Origin: Stromatinia cepivora
Taxonomy: Eukaryota > Ascomycota > Leotiomycetes > Helotiales > Sclerotiniaceae
NCBI GenBank assembly: GCA_014898415.1
Contig: RCTD01000004.1
Coordinates: forward strand, 1,673,001-1,737,000
Reading direction: 5' to 3'
DNA: 64,000 nucleotides
Shown here: positions 49,811-61,408 of the stretch, piece after piece
How the letters are laid out: every line of letters begins with the position of its first letter
Position numbering within the stretch: position 1 is the first letter of the stretch
The notes under the pieces: generated by a model
What the model was told of the DNA's origin: nothing
The model's input: only the letters and a program-made list of their open reading frames with translations
Database searches by the model: none
Program-made: the position numbers and the translations under genes

Positions 49811-52800
49811 ATGTCCGACTCGGAAATGGATGAAGACTTAAAAAGAGCTATTGCTTTATCTTTGGAACAACCCCCATCACCCACAATCCGTGAAAAGAAG
49901 CTTATCGACCTCACTATTTCAGATGATGATGATGACCTTGATGCACCTGTCACAACACGTTTCCAATTCTCACAGCCTAATCCCATTCCTAATACAAGTA
50001 CGGATGTCAAACCGAACACCGGTTTTCAAGGTGAGTGTAGTTTATACACCTAAGAATGTTAAATCCATCATCCTGATCCTGATTCCGCTTGTAGTGTCCA
50101 GCCAGCCAAGCAACACACTTTTTAATGGCTTGACTCGTAAGCAGATGGAGGAAGAACGCATAGCAAGAATCCAACAGAGGAGTAAGGCACCAGATGTCAT
50201 TTCTAAGAAAAGAAAGGCACCGGTTTCGTCCCCGACATCTTCACTCAGTGAAGGCCGTCAGCCAAAAGTCTCTCGACCAGAATCGATACCCTGCAACAAG
50301 ACAGTCGAAGGCGACCAGAAAAAGTCTACAGATCGAAACTCCATTGGCCAAGGCATGAATCACGTACTCGATGATTTGTCCAACGGATTCGCAGAACCAG
50401 ATTCCGAGCCTGGCATTGGAAGTTCTGACATCCCTCAGATGCTACCTAAAGATAAGCCACGAGGTAAAGTCTCAGGCACCGGTGTTCAATTTCCTTACGG
50501 AGTTGTGAAAAAAACCTTCGCTCATGGGTATCCGCGAGAGGATGACATCAAGATTGAAGAGGTACTCCAACATTCAACCCTTGAACATGCTGTTATGAGC
50601 GCCTTTCAAATAGAACCCGATTGGATTACATCGAAGATTTTACCAACTACAAAGGTTACCTGGGTCTTACAAGCAAAGAATGAAGTCGAAGTAAGTAAAA
50701 ATGTTCTGATCTATCTCCGTTTGATACCGGAAACCTTCCTTGGTATCATTTCCCAGCGTGTCCATCTCGTCTTCTCTCTCTCCAGGCCTGTAACAGTATC
50801 GATGTGGTCGCGTTATGCATGGTTCTTCCATTGTACTACGAACCTAGGAAGAATGGTTACTTGAACATATAAAAGACAAAGAAAGTGCGTGCGGGGACAT
50901 CAAATGAGCTCGAAATTTCAGACTCATACAATCGACCATAACCGTTCGGCACCACCATAGATTGAATTGAGGTATTAGGAACTGCTTGATGCTCCTCAGA
51001 ACTCAACTCGATATTCCAAAGAATTCATGCAATTCAATCAGCATCTCCAATGGTTCCACGCCGCATCCCAATAGCAGTCTGTCGGTATACTACATCCATG
51101 CTGTATATCAATTTTCACTTTCAATATTGGATTTCTTCTTTGTAACATTGAATTTGGTTTTAGAACATTCAATCCGCAAAAGTTCTCAAGTTACCGAATA
51201 TCAAAGATCATCAGGTCTGAGCGGCAGTTCAAGCAGTTGGAAAATAGAATTCGGCATCAAGACCACCTAGGATTTCAATTACTGTCACTCTGTGCGAATC
51301 ATGAGGATGAAAATAGGCACTGTGCTTCAAGTATCATGTTGGCTGATAACTCTTAGAAACTGAACTGGAAATCATCGGCGGCAGACAATTATCGATTTTG
51401 CTTTCCCCCAGTGGAAGGCAACGTTAACCTAATGCATTCAAAACTCCAACTCTTGGGGCATCCCACGCATTTACGACTAGTCATACCCTCGGCAAATTTG
51501 ACGCCATACGATTGGGGAGAGAGCGGCGGGATCATGGAAAATGTGAGCGGCCTATTGTCATCTCAGGACTGCACTAACACAGTATAATGAGGTCGTATTT
51601 TTGATTGATCTCCCAAGATTGCCGAATGGCAAGAGAGCTTCTGAGGACCAATTAACACCATTCGCAAAGGAATTGCTGCACTTTCTTGAAGCCATGACAT
51701 TACCGCCTAAGATGATTGCGAGTTTCAAAAGTTTTGACTATTCTAATACGACTCATCTGGCACTTGTACATTCCATGTGTGTCCATTCCAGAACCCTTCA
51801 ATATCAATCACATCTAACCCCGATCAGTGGAGGATCCCATTTTGGCACGGAATTGCTACGAACCGGCTATCCGGGGCTTGGCAGATCTGTAAGCAGCCTT
51901 GGACTGGAGACGGACCAACCTTTGGAGGTTGATATTGTAGTAAGCTCAAACTCATTGAACAAGATATAACGTTACTATTGGATACTAACCCGGACAGACA
52001 GCGTCTATCGGTAGCCTTGATGACCGATTTCTCGGAACAATATATCTGGCAGCACAAGGTAAGCATGCCATTTTGACAACTGCATCATTTCCGAACTTTC
52101 CCCACATGAGCCCTGCGAATGTTGTTATCCGCGTGATAAGGCAGCTTATAAATCAAAGTCTGGGTTCTTATACGAGCAACACAATTTTGTCTAGCCGCTT
52201 TTTTTTAGGCTAAACGGGGCTGAATCATGTACTAGGCGATAATGCATACAAGGAATACAAGTGGAGAACCGAAAAGCCCACAAGGTGCAAAACGGACACT
52301 GTGATGGAGAGACAGCTCTCAGAAGAAATTGGACGCGGCCTTCGCGTGTATTTTCCTAGGTATTTTTATCAACCCTGCATCTCAGAAATGGTCATTAAAT
52401 ACCCATATACAGCAAGCAAACAGTTGCAGAAAGCAAGGGTGGTACAAATGTAGGGAAACTCCAATGATCATGCCACGATAAGGATTTTAAATGTCACTCA
52501 CTGACTCTACGATTCACAGGCTGCTGGCACGATTTGCTTTCGATCGAAATGGTACGATGCAAGTAGTTTCCCAAGACACCTTATGCGCGACTGTCACAGT
52601 CGGAGGAAAGGATTATTGATGCACAACAAGATGATATTCGTGAGATCTCAGAAGACCCAACCAAATCCACGGCCTATCGCATGGGCATATGTTGGAAGCG
52701 CAAATCTTTCCGAAAGTGCATGGCAAGTCTTTTTCTGTTTCCACACTGTAATTTCCTCCCTTGGATTTTTCTATAGCAAGATAATACCCAGCGCGGACTG

Positions 52801-53052
52801 CCAGCTAACGTAACCCAATAAAGGGGCCGCATGGTGAAGGACCGCGTAACAAAAGAGCCCAAGTTGAATTGCAGAAATTGGGAATGCGGTGTTTTGTTTT
52901 CCGTTCCCTTCACCGATCTGAATACATCAGCTGTCACTAAGGCGGGCATGCCGTCCATGGATGCATTTGATGGATCCATCCCCGTGCCCATGGTTTTCCC
53001 GGGCAATATGTATGGATCGAAACGTCCCTGGTATTACGACGAAAGTCCTTAA
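49811..53052 (+). CDS. TDP1: Tyrosyl-DNA phosphodiesterase with N-terminal UIM and SIM-like motifs
   Basis: Repairs topoisomerase I-DNA adducts and other 3' blocks in the nucleus. Ten exons: 49811-50030, 50095-50690, 51357-51542, 51583-51776, 51828-51939, 51998-52058, 52236-52359, 52413-52449, 52520-52722, 52824-53052; 653 residues in one unbroken frame. The two HKN active-site motifs are intact: MHSK...SAN (His about 299, Lys 301, Asn 319) and MHNK...SAN (His about 545, Lys 547, Asn 572). Other family markers: FAHGYPREDDIKIEEVL, FCFPP, MENxxxVFLIDLPR, RTGYPGLGR, FPRHLMRDC, WAYVGSANLSESAWG, WECGVLF. The N-terminal 230 residues are charged and disordered, with a ubiquitin-interacting motif and a SUMO-interacting-like motif. 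Intron 2 is 666 bases, far above the rest. Intron 9 is GC-AG. Confidence 0.93.
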
Positions 53053-53803
53053 TTAGGTCAATCTTCCGGTGCGATTTTTTTCCTAATGGAGCTTTCCGAA
53101 TGTTAAGCCTAAGGTGGAATCCGTGAATGAGGATAACCTCCTATAGCGTGCGCTGGCGTTATGGAAAGGTCTTGGTTTTGACTGCGGTGTGCCATGTGCC
53201 ACGTGCCGTTGGATATTAGAAATTCTTCGATATAACTCTTTTATGATCAGCATAGGTATAGTTCAATGTGCAGATCTGCAGAAAGCAATGGGAGTGATTG
53301 AAATAACGAAAAAAAATTACAATCTAAACTTATTCGGGTACCCTAAACACTTGGATCTTTTTCCTATTCTGGCTGATTCAGCAATGTTATCGAATCTATT
53401 TACCGTCACTTATCTTCAATCAATCACATTCGAAAATAATTGTATAAATCCTGAGTACTGTATTATTATTATTCAGCATTCCTAATTAGGTAGTATATTC
53501 AAAATAATGAAAATATCATGATTGGTGATTGGTTCAATTGAAAGTTGAGGTTTAGTCTGTAGAGTGATGTGATACGAGAAAAAGCAAAAAGGTTCCAAAT
53601 ACTCGATTCTGACAGGGGGTGATTGATATGAATGGCTATTGAATGATAACTCAATTGAGTTTAGTTTCCAAAGTTTTTTCGTTATTTCAATCGCCCCCAA
53701 AGCAACAACAACAACAGCCATAACCGCTGGGGATCAAGGTTCCATGAAACGTGTTTGTAGGGGTAGTCTCAAGGCAGACCCCTGACTTTGAGAAAATGCG
53801 GAG
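53053..53803. other. Intergenic
   Basis: TDP1 3' flank. Contains near-repeated text GATTGAAATAACGAAAAAA (53297) and its inverse near 53675-53692, a possible short inverted repeat. No gene. Confidence 0.4.
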
Positions 53804-54016
53804 AAAAACTCTAAGCCAGTATTATGCCTGCCAGTGCCAGTTCCTGAGGACGGTGAAAGCCGCTCTCTCTATCATCTACGATATTTTTGGGGCGAAAACA
53901 AGGCGAACCCATGGGATGTCGACAGCATCGGCAATGCAGATCCATTGCCGGTAGAAGTATTCTGGGAGGGGTTGGGCCATGGGGACCTTGATCTCGTATT
54001 GATCTCATGTGAATAA
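53804..54016 (+). CDS. Orphan exon-like ORF, unknown
   Basis: After a possible GGAG acceptor (53800-53803) a frame reads KNSKPVLCLPVPVPEDGESR, then RYFWGENKANPWDVDS, then EVFWEGLGHGDLDLVLI and TAA at 54014-54016. Composition is protein-like (Trp, Gly, Asp, Pro-rich), but no start or upstream exon can be assigned and I recognise no family. Likely a fragment of a gene or the last exon of one I cannot assemble. Confidence 0.25.
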   Translation, partial: KNSKPVLCLPVPVPEDGESRSLYHLRYFWGENKANPWDVDSIGNADPLPVEVFWEGLGHGDLDLVLISCE

Positions 54017-54305
54017 TAATCTCTCACGACTTCCTTGAACTTCCTTCTCATCGTATCCCGAAGATCGGTGTATGATTACTAATGTACGCCCAGCATCACC
54101 GTCTTGCACAGCCCTTGCAGGCACGATCTCATTATGCACGAGGAGAAAGCATGGAGTGTCCGCGGTGCCAAAAATATCTTATTATGTTTGAGAAGAATTG
54201 CTCTGTGGCAATCCTTGCGAGAGTGTACTGACAAAATGCTATAGCATGAATTTTGAGATGTTCGCCCATTGTTTTATTCGCACCAATGTCCATATTCCAT
54301 ACTAA

Positions 54306-54972
54306 GAGCCCGTTCTCTTCGCAGCTCACAGAAATCTAATTTAAGATATAGAGCAATTTTAGTGTCAAATTGAGCTTTATTTTTGAAATCATTATTCTTT
54401 TCGTAGATCACAAAATATGATTTTATTCAGATACCTAATTTGTGAATAGATATATGAATTATTTTTATACAAAATCAAGTTTATAAATTTCAAGCAAGAT
54501 TCAGCTCAAGAGATTGTTTTAATTATAAAGAAATATCTATTTAGACTAAATCTATTCGAATTTTGAAACTAAATGAACTCCATCAAATAAAATTTAGCCA
54601 TTTAATAATATTTTAATAATTAATTAATATAATTTTGAAAAATATGATATTCAGTTTTCAAATGATATAAATTTTTTTTTCAAAAATATTGAAAATTTAT
54701 AATTTTATTAATAATTGAAGGTTTAAATCCATAAAAAACCTTTTATTTATAATAAATAATTGAATAATTTTATCTTCTTTACAATTCCTTCAAACTCATT
54801 TTCAAAATCTGGCAAAAGAACTACACCCTTTTTAAGGTTTCCATTCAATTAGTGTGATTTTGATCAAAATCATGAATTTGTGTGTCTACTTATGAATCTG
54901 TTTTTAGGCCGGCAAATTCATGATTTGTGAGGCAAATCACAAATTTCTGTGAGCTGCGAAGAGAACGGGCTC
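54306..54972. mobile_element. MITE with perfect 30-bp TIRs and TAA duplication (PIF/Harbinger-like)
   Basis: 54306-54335 and 54943-54972 are exact inverted copies (outer end GAGCCCGTTCTCTTCGCAGC). TAA flanks both sides (54303-54305, 54973-54975), the three-base duplication typical of PIF/Harbinger elements. The 667-base element has an A+T-rich interior without a transposase frame, so it is non-autonomous. Inner sequence near the right end has further palindromes around ATTTGTGAGGCAAAT. The perfect TIRs suggest recent movement or lack of RIP at the ends. Confidence 0.9.
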
Positions 54973-54975
54973 TAA

Positions 54976-57040
54976 CGCAGTCAAGGAAAGCATGGTGAAC
55001 AAAACGTGTTAATCAGGCACACTCCCTGTTCAGGTATCATTCGCTTACAAGCCCTACTTGGTCAACCCATCGGCCGCCCTCCTCATAGTATTACAAACAA
55101 TAAGCCCACTTACCGTCGTCAAGGACAATTATATTATGTTCACGTACCATATTTCAATGAGACAATTTTGGAGCATCATTTGTAGGGATTGGTAAGATTG
55201 CAGCTTGACGTGGACACGACCACTTCTTCCCCAGGACCACCATAGGGTATTGGAGTCGTTTCGAAATACGGCGAAACCGGTCTCCGTCTACTTAGTCAGA
55301 GTCAGTCCTGAGATTTGGCGATCTTCACTGGCATGAATGCCGATCAATCTGCGCGCACCACTTTCCACCCTGCCCACTTCTGCCGTTGGGCAGCTGTGCA
55401 CTCCCACGTCGGAAACCGCAAGCCTGCGGCGCTTGACACAGGACTCATTACAGAAAAGCGTCTGCCATCCAGTGAAATTGCTCTTTTAAAATTTGAGAGA
55501 AGCGGATCTCAACAAGGACCACTCAAGTGAAAGCCAATGTTCCACAAGATTTAGCGGGGGTATTGAAGTTCATTGTACGGTAGTTGTGGTCGAAGTCGGT
55601 ACTGAAATCTGGTGCGAAATGAAATGTGGACAACCCCCCACTAATCGAGGATCAACCCCTTGAAGAGATATGAGACTCAAATCTTGATTAGGCTCAAGTA
55701 GATCACGGCTCCGCCTGGAACTTTCGGTCAGTTCTGAAATTTGTCGCTAGATTGGCATTGCGCATATCTACGAATAGAATCACAGAAAATGTGCATTAAT
55801 TTACTCGCCTTGGCTCAGGACACTTTGCTCGATTTGGAAGATGCAGGACCTGTCATAGGTGGACATTTTCCTCTGTAGGTCGATTGTTAATCTTCAATCT
55901 TGACAGTTGACGGCTTGGAAGCAGGGGAAGAAAAGGAGTGAAGGTTCAGTTGCAGCATCGATAACCCTTTCAATTTATCTAGCAGAATACAAATAAGGCT
56001 TGGCGTTTGCTGGCTGGCTGTAATTAAAATTACTGCCGCGGACATATTCGTGTGGGTCCTTCGGGATTTACCCACGTATACTACGCCAATTGTGTCAAGC
56101 GCGGGAGTCGATTGATATGCTTCCTGTTGACCGGATTAAGATGAACCGATGATGAGTTTAGGCCCCGATGGATTGATGATCGATGCGTTGACCTTAACCC
56201 CGAGGCTTCGATGAATCTGATGATCAATCTCATAGCTCAATTCATTCCTTTGGTTCAATACACTACACTCACTATTGAAGATATGCTCTGATGAACGTTG
56301 ATTATGACTCGCATTTGCACCAATTTGTTTAGTCTATTCAATAAAGCTCGAGGGAGTAGAGCAACACAAAATCAAAAAGCTTTATAATCCACCTCTTAAG
56401 TTAAGTGTATGTTCCATGTGTACTCGGTATCGTACCGATACATCTTGCGGTCTGGATTGCTTCTATCTGCACTGTCGTGAAAGGATCCGGCCTATTCGAA
56501 CGCAGCTTCCGAATTGCATGGGCCAATTCCGATTCGGCAATATTTCGTTTAAGCATTCGCATAATCGCACACATTATTACTGTATTTCAGCACGATATAA
56601 GCACCATTAGGTAGGTGGCGTTGCACAGTACTTACAAGTGAGACTAGTCTAGTGGCGAACCACTAGTCTCAACCTCCCACACCGTCCAAAGACTGCTGTT
56701 ATTCGATACTTCTGATATAGCAAGCAACTAGGCAACGAACGCGGAGATATAACGCATGCTTGTGCGTGTCTGAACCTGTACTGAGTACCACAGACTTCTC
56801 TAAAGATACCGTGAAGTTCATGCAAAGGCTGGAAGTCGATTTAAAGGACGGGAAATGGACTTCATTCTTTAGCTCTAAAGTCAAATCAAATTAGTGATCA
56901 CCGTCAATTTCAAAATTGATGCTCGGATATTTTTGGTGGCATGCGTGCTGTTTTGGCTCGAGGCCCATGGAAATTCGAGAAATGAAAACTTTAATACACC
57001 AAACAACCATTAAATCACACTAGATACCTGTGACAAAGGG
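54976..57040. other. Accessory, gene-poor stretch
   Basis: About 2 kb of moderate GC without a gene I can support. Repeated phrase GATTGATGATCGATG / GAATCTGATGATCAATC near 56170-56230. A 64-codon Cys-containing frame at 56416-56610 was considered and not accepted. Confidence 0.4.
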
Positions 57041-57780
57041 CTAGCCAATGCCTAAAATATAGGTGGCTACGCTTTGATTGTGGTAATATGCTACAGTATC
57101 CGGGTTTGTGGTAATGAAGTCACTGTAACCCAAATACGGAGCTGTAGCATATTCGGTAAATGAAGGAATATTATTAGAAAGTTTGCTATAGTGTATACAA
57201 CATCTGATGTCCCGACTTTGATAGATATCTACTTCCCGGTGGTACGACAACCGGCGCTTGAACTGCACTCATTATCGTAGACTGGAGTGACATGCAATGA
57301 GGCGAAGGACTGGACGAACCACTGCTGGGCACAACGACTTTCAAGCAGCTCAATCCAAACTCGTCCACCAGTGATAGTTAGCCCATCGTGCACATAATCG
57401 CCATACTCGAATACGCCGTTCACCTTGGGTGCACAGTCATTATCCAGTGTTTCCCAAGCACAGAAGACCGAAGAGATCGTTTCGAGGACTGAAAACTATA
57501 ACGAATCTAGACGTAGGATCTGCTACGGCTTGAGTGCCGAACCGTGCAGACTTGTTGATGGAGATCCTTTCATAGAGTTCAGACAAACCAACCTTCAGTT
57601 TGCCCACCACTTCCATTGGAGCCGCACAAGGTGCTATTGCTACCACAAGTTTTATTCCATGAACATGTGACATTCGAGGGGAAACCCCATTTTTCTCCAC
57701 TGGAATGCCCTCCACTCTTTTTGCTATAAGAAACTGACCATATGCCATATGGACAGCAAGGATGAGCGGAATACCGGCTC
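57041..57780 (-). pseudogene. Candidate Cys-containing secreted-type gene or relic, 5' end missing
   Basis: Minus-strand exons that splice in frame: 57488-57233 (read SSVFCAWETLDNDCAPK, then EYGDYVHDGLTITGGRVW, ending CSSSAGCRTTG) and 57185-57041 (SNNIPSFTEYATAPY to YILGIG and TAG), over a 47-base GT-AG intron. Upstream text to about 57780 reads HPCCPYGIWSVSYSKK, then NVTCSWNKTCGSNSTLCGSN and needs a weak GTTGGT donor to join. Even spacing of Cys and N-x-S/T sites suggests a secreted protein. No start codon or signal peptide was found upstream and I recognise no family. It may be a live gene with an unassigned first exon. Confidence 0.35.
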
Positions 57781-58179
57781 TAATAGGGCTAAATTAACTT
57801 TCGTGAGGTAGCTTAATTTGCATCTTTGAAAAAGTGCGAACTTTCCGAACTTTGAATTGCTTGACTGCAAAATGATCATCTGTTGAAACCAATTAATGAA
57901 GGCACTTTCTCTACTACCATATCTCGTCATCTTGTAGGATAGTAGTACATATCAAGCATTTCTTCAAAGTTCAAACTAATGTCTCCCGAGACCGGCAAAT
58001 ATCACCGTCTGAAAAAACCGTTGATACCTCTAATACTACAAGCATTTTCAAGCGTGGAGTTTGTATTGTTGTCCATGTCGACAAACTGAATATAGATCTA
58101 GCCGTAAATGGAATAGCCTAATGTAGATCATCTAGCTCAGAATCTTCAAATTCCGATGCTTTTTCAATCCCCCGTTTAT

Positions 58180-59800
58180 TATATCTTCAACTTCGAATTT
58201 ATTATATTATTCGAATTTATATTAAACAATCTTATCTTTTGTAATTATAAATACTTTAGAATTTTATAATATCATTTATATATTTCTTTTTATTTAAATT
58301 TATTGGGGTGGTGGTAGATTTAAGATTAATAAATATAATCATCGATTCAGATTTTTCTTTATATTCCTTAAAATTCGAATTAAATATAATTTATATCTTT
58401 AAATCAATCTAAAGAAATATTATTAAAAAACAATAATAAGAAAGAAAAGAATTTATTATAGATGGGTTATAAAGACTTTAATAGGAATTAATATTATTAT
58501 TAAATACAAATTTATTTCATATATTAAATGTTGGAAGAAAAAAGATAATTTCAATTATTTAATTGAATAACAAAAGAGTATTACTATTTGATGATTTGAA
58601 ACTTTCGAAACTTTTAAATCTATTAAATATACTACAAAAGAAAAAATAGTTTGAGAATTTCAAGAGTTTATAAAAAAAAGAATATTTAATTCAAACAATT
58701 CTATCCCCCTGAAAATCTGAAATATATAAATTTACATTGTTTATTTCATATTTTCTATATTTTCCATTTCAATATTCTTATCTTTTAATCTCTTTTCGAA
58801 TTTAATTTCCTTTTATAAATCATTCATTTTTATAATTCTCAATTTCATTTTAATATTATCTTTTAAACTTTTAAAAAACACCTAACTCTTTCTCAAATCC
58901 TTTAATATTTATTTATTATATTCTTATTATACTTTTAAAAATCATCTACAAATCTCTTTATTTATTATTTTGTATTTTTATTATATATCGTTATAGAATT
59001 CTTTTTTCTATTAAATTTTATTAATATAATTCTATATTTAATCTTTCAATATATAAAAAAAGAAATATAAAATAGATTTAAAAAATAACATTTTTTTCAT
59101 TATAATCTTTGAAATAATATTAATATATTTTAAATAACTCAAAAATCATTTATTTATAGATTTAGAATTAAATTTTTTAAAATAAATTTTTTAATATAAA
59201 ACAATATAATTTATTTTGAATTATTTTCTATATATTAGATCTCTTTCCTATTAATATATTATAAAATATTTTGTTAATTTCATTTTTAATTCAGATTTAT
59301 AAAAACTTTAATAAAATCTATTAGATTTAACTTCTCTTTTATTTCTTAAAATTAATAATATATTAGATTCTTTTAATTAATTCTCTATAATCGATTTAAA
59401 TATTCCAGGGCTATTATTAAATTTAAAATAGGTAGTAATTTCTTTAATTTAAAGTCTTTTATATATTTATTTATTCGAATTTATATTGAGATACTATTTT
59501 TTTTTCTTGAAAACATTATTGAATAATTTCAATCCTTTTTTATATAATCGATTAATTTGTAATCTTTTAGATTTATTAATCTTTTGAAGCTTTAAAGTTT
59601 GCTTTAATAATATAAATAATAAAGAATCAAAGCAAATTAGATTTTGAAGTGATTTTTTGATAGTGATAATATCCTTTTTACTATTATACTTGTTTACGGA
59701 TATTTCATTTAAAACTATATATTTGAGAATTATAAAATTTATAACTTTAGATTCAAATAATAATGATTTATTGAAGATATTCGGAATTTGATAATTCATT
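58180..59800. mobile_element. Extremely AT-rich block, probable RIP-degraded transposon
   Basis: About 1.6 kb of almost only A and T with abrupt borders near 58170 and 59805, unlike the flanks. Short G-rich survivors (GGGGTGGTGGTAG near 58304) and one minus-strand frame with a transposase-like pattern remain. This is what repeat-induced point mutation does to repeats in Pezizomycotina. I could not define terminal repeats. Confidence 0.6.
59494..59799 (-). pseudogene. RIP-degraded fragment, possibly Fot1/pogo transposase C-terminus
   Basis: 101-codon frame (ATG at 59799) rich in Asn, Ile, Lys, Leu. The layout (SKVINFIIL...IITIKKSLQNLICFDSL...LLKQTLKLQKINKSKRLQ) recalls the helical tail of Fot1-type transposases, where a hydrophobic helix with a leucine series leads into an Asn/Lys/Arg-rich stretch and a Gly-Leu turn. 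Codons are shifted to A/T as RIP would do. The similarity is a pattern only. Confidence 0.3.
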
Positions 59801-61408
59801 TCTTCCCTACGGAATTCTGATATTGGAAAATTCTATAATAGGTTTAGTTTGTGGAATGAAGCTCTTAAACTATTTCATTCGAGTTTGTACGGTACTTGTA
59901 TCGTATAGCGACATCGGCTCCTTATGAACCCATGCTGACATACTAACCATCACACCTTGTCAATCGATATTGAAATTTAAATTACTCAGCTATATTATGT
60001 ATAAAATTAAGTCTCCAGACTACAGGCATGATGCTTCCCTCTACGGAGATTTCCCACTTCCAATGAGCAATACCCCAGCACCCGGTATGAGCGAAAGAGC
60101 AATGCATTGCCATCACGGACATGCAGTTAGTTATACGCTTGTGGGGACTGACTAATGACTAGACATTACCACCTGTCCTGTCCTGTCCTCTATCATTATT
60201 TATTCATCATTAGATGTATATTCTTGGACTCCCTTTAGAAACTTACGCCAGGGCCACAGGTAGTCCTGATCATGAGTCCCTGCATTCTAAGTGCAACACA
60301 GCTTTATATTCGAATATGCTCCATGGGCTACTACCGGCGATGAACCATTCGAAAAATAGCCGGACCCCATGTAGGTGATGCACAGATGTGTGATCACTAG
60401 GAGGGATACAAAAGTCATACCTAGCACATTTGCAAAGTCTTGGTATGTCCACTTCTTAACTTCAACAATCAACATCGATTTCCACCCGCTACCATGCATT
60501 ACAGATTAGGACGAAATTGGTTTCGTCGAAATCAAAGACTTGTACAAAATAATCATTTTTTAATGCCTGACGTACCAAATAAGTCTGGAATCATTAGAAA
60601 GTCCGTCTGTTACAAACTCCACTTTTCAAACCTCCTACCCTCCTTGAGCTAAGCGTATTAAATTCGCTGCTTTTTCCTTTAGCTACTAAATAATTGTAGA
60701 TATACCTGCTATTTTAGCTCAATTTCTCCCACAGCTTCCATCTTTTCTCAATTACTCTTTCTATTCTTGTATTCTTATCTTTCCTGCCTTTCCTCAACTA
60801 ACCCAACTTCCTTTCATGGAAAACAAGAAATATCTCTCCCATTCAACCGTATTCGAATAGAGTCGTCTTCTGTCACACACCGGACATTAACATTCAAACG
60901 GAACGGAATTGTATAACGAAAAGCCCAAGCTCTAATTCGTTTATGTATAAACTCGTCAACCCAACACCAAGAACATTTAAATATCCTCACGACTTCAAAA
61001 GATCCATTACCACGGAATAGTAGTTAGCCTCATAACTCTAATCTTTCAAAACATTATACTTTATTCCTCAGCCTTATTCAATCATTTTATACTTTATATT
61101 TGGGTCGTTGCCGTTAGGTACGTGTGGAGCGGACAGCTATTAGTTTCTTCTCTCTTCCCACCTAACGTCTTCGAAGGTTCGAAGATTCGATATTCAACAC
61201 TCATTGTCATCATTCGTCATTGGCTATTCGGTATCCAATTACTGCCCAGGACACAAACAAGGAATTATCACCAACTGCACTGCTACACACACCATCTTCT
61301 CCCGCCTGCAAATTCCTTTCCTTGGCCTTCCTCCTTCAGTCACTTGTCATTGATACATATTACAACCTATCTATCACACTTTTACACTGTATCAGATCAA
61401 GCTGCACA
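59801..61408. other. Upstream region and long leader of the WOPR gene
   Basis: No gene supported. From about 60650 the plus strand is C/T-rich, consistent with a long transcribed leader. The WOPR frame itself is open back to 61220 without an ATG. Confidence 0.5.

Noticed and set aside
56416..56610. 64-codon frame with several Cys (RYRTDTSCGLDCFYLHC)
   Set aside because: No signal peptide, no splice partner, and an overlapping frame is equally open; chance cannot be excluded.
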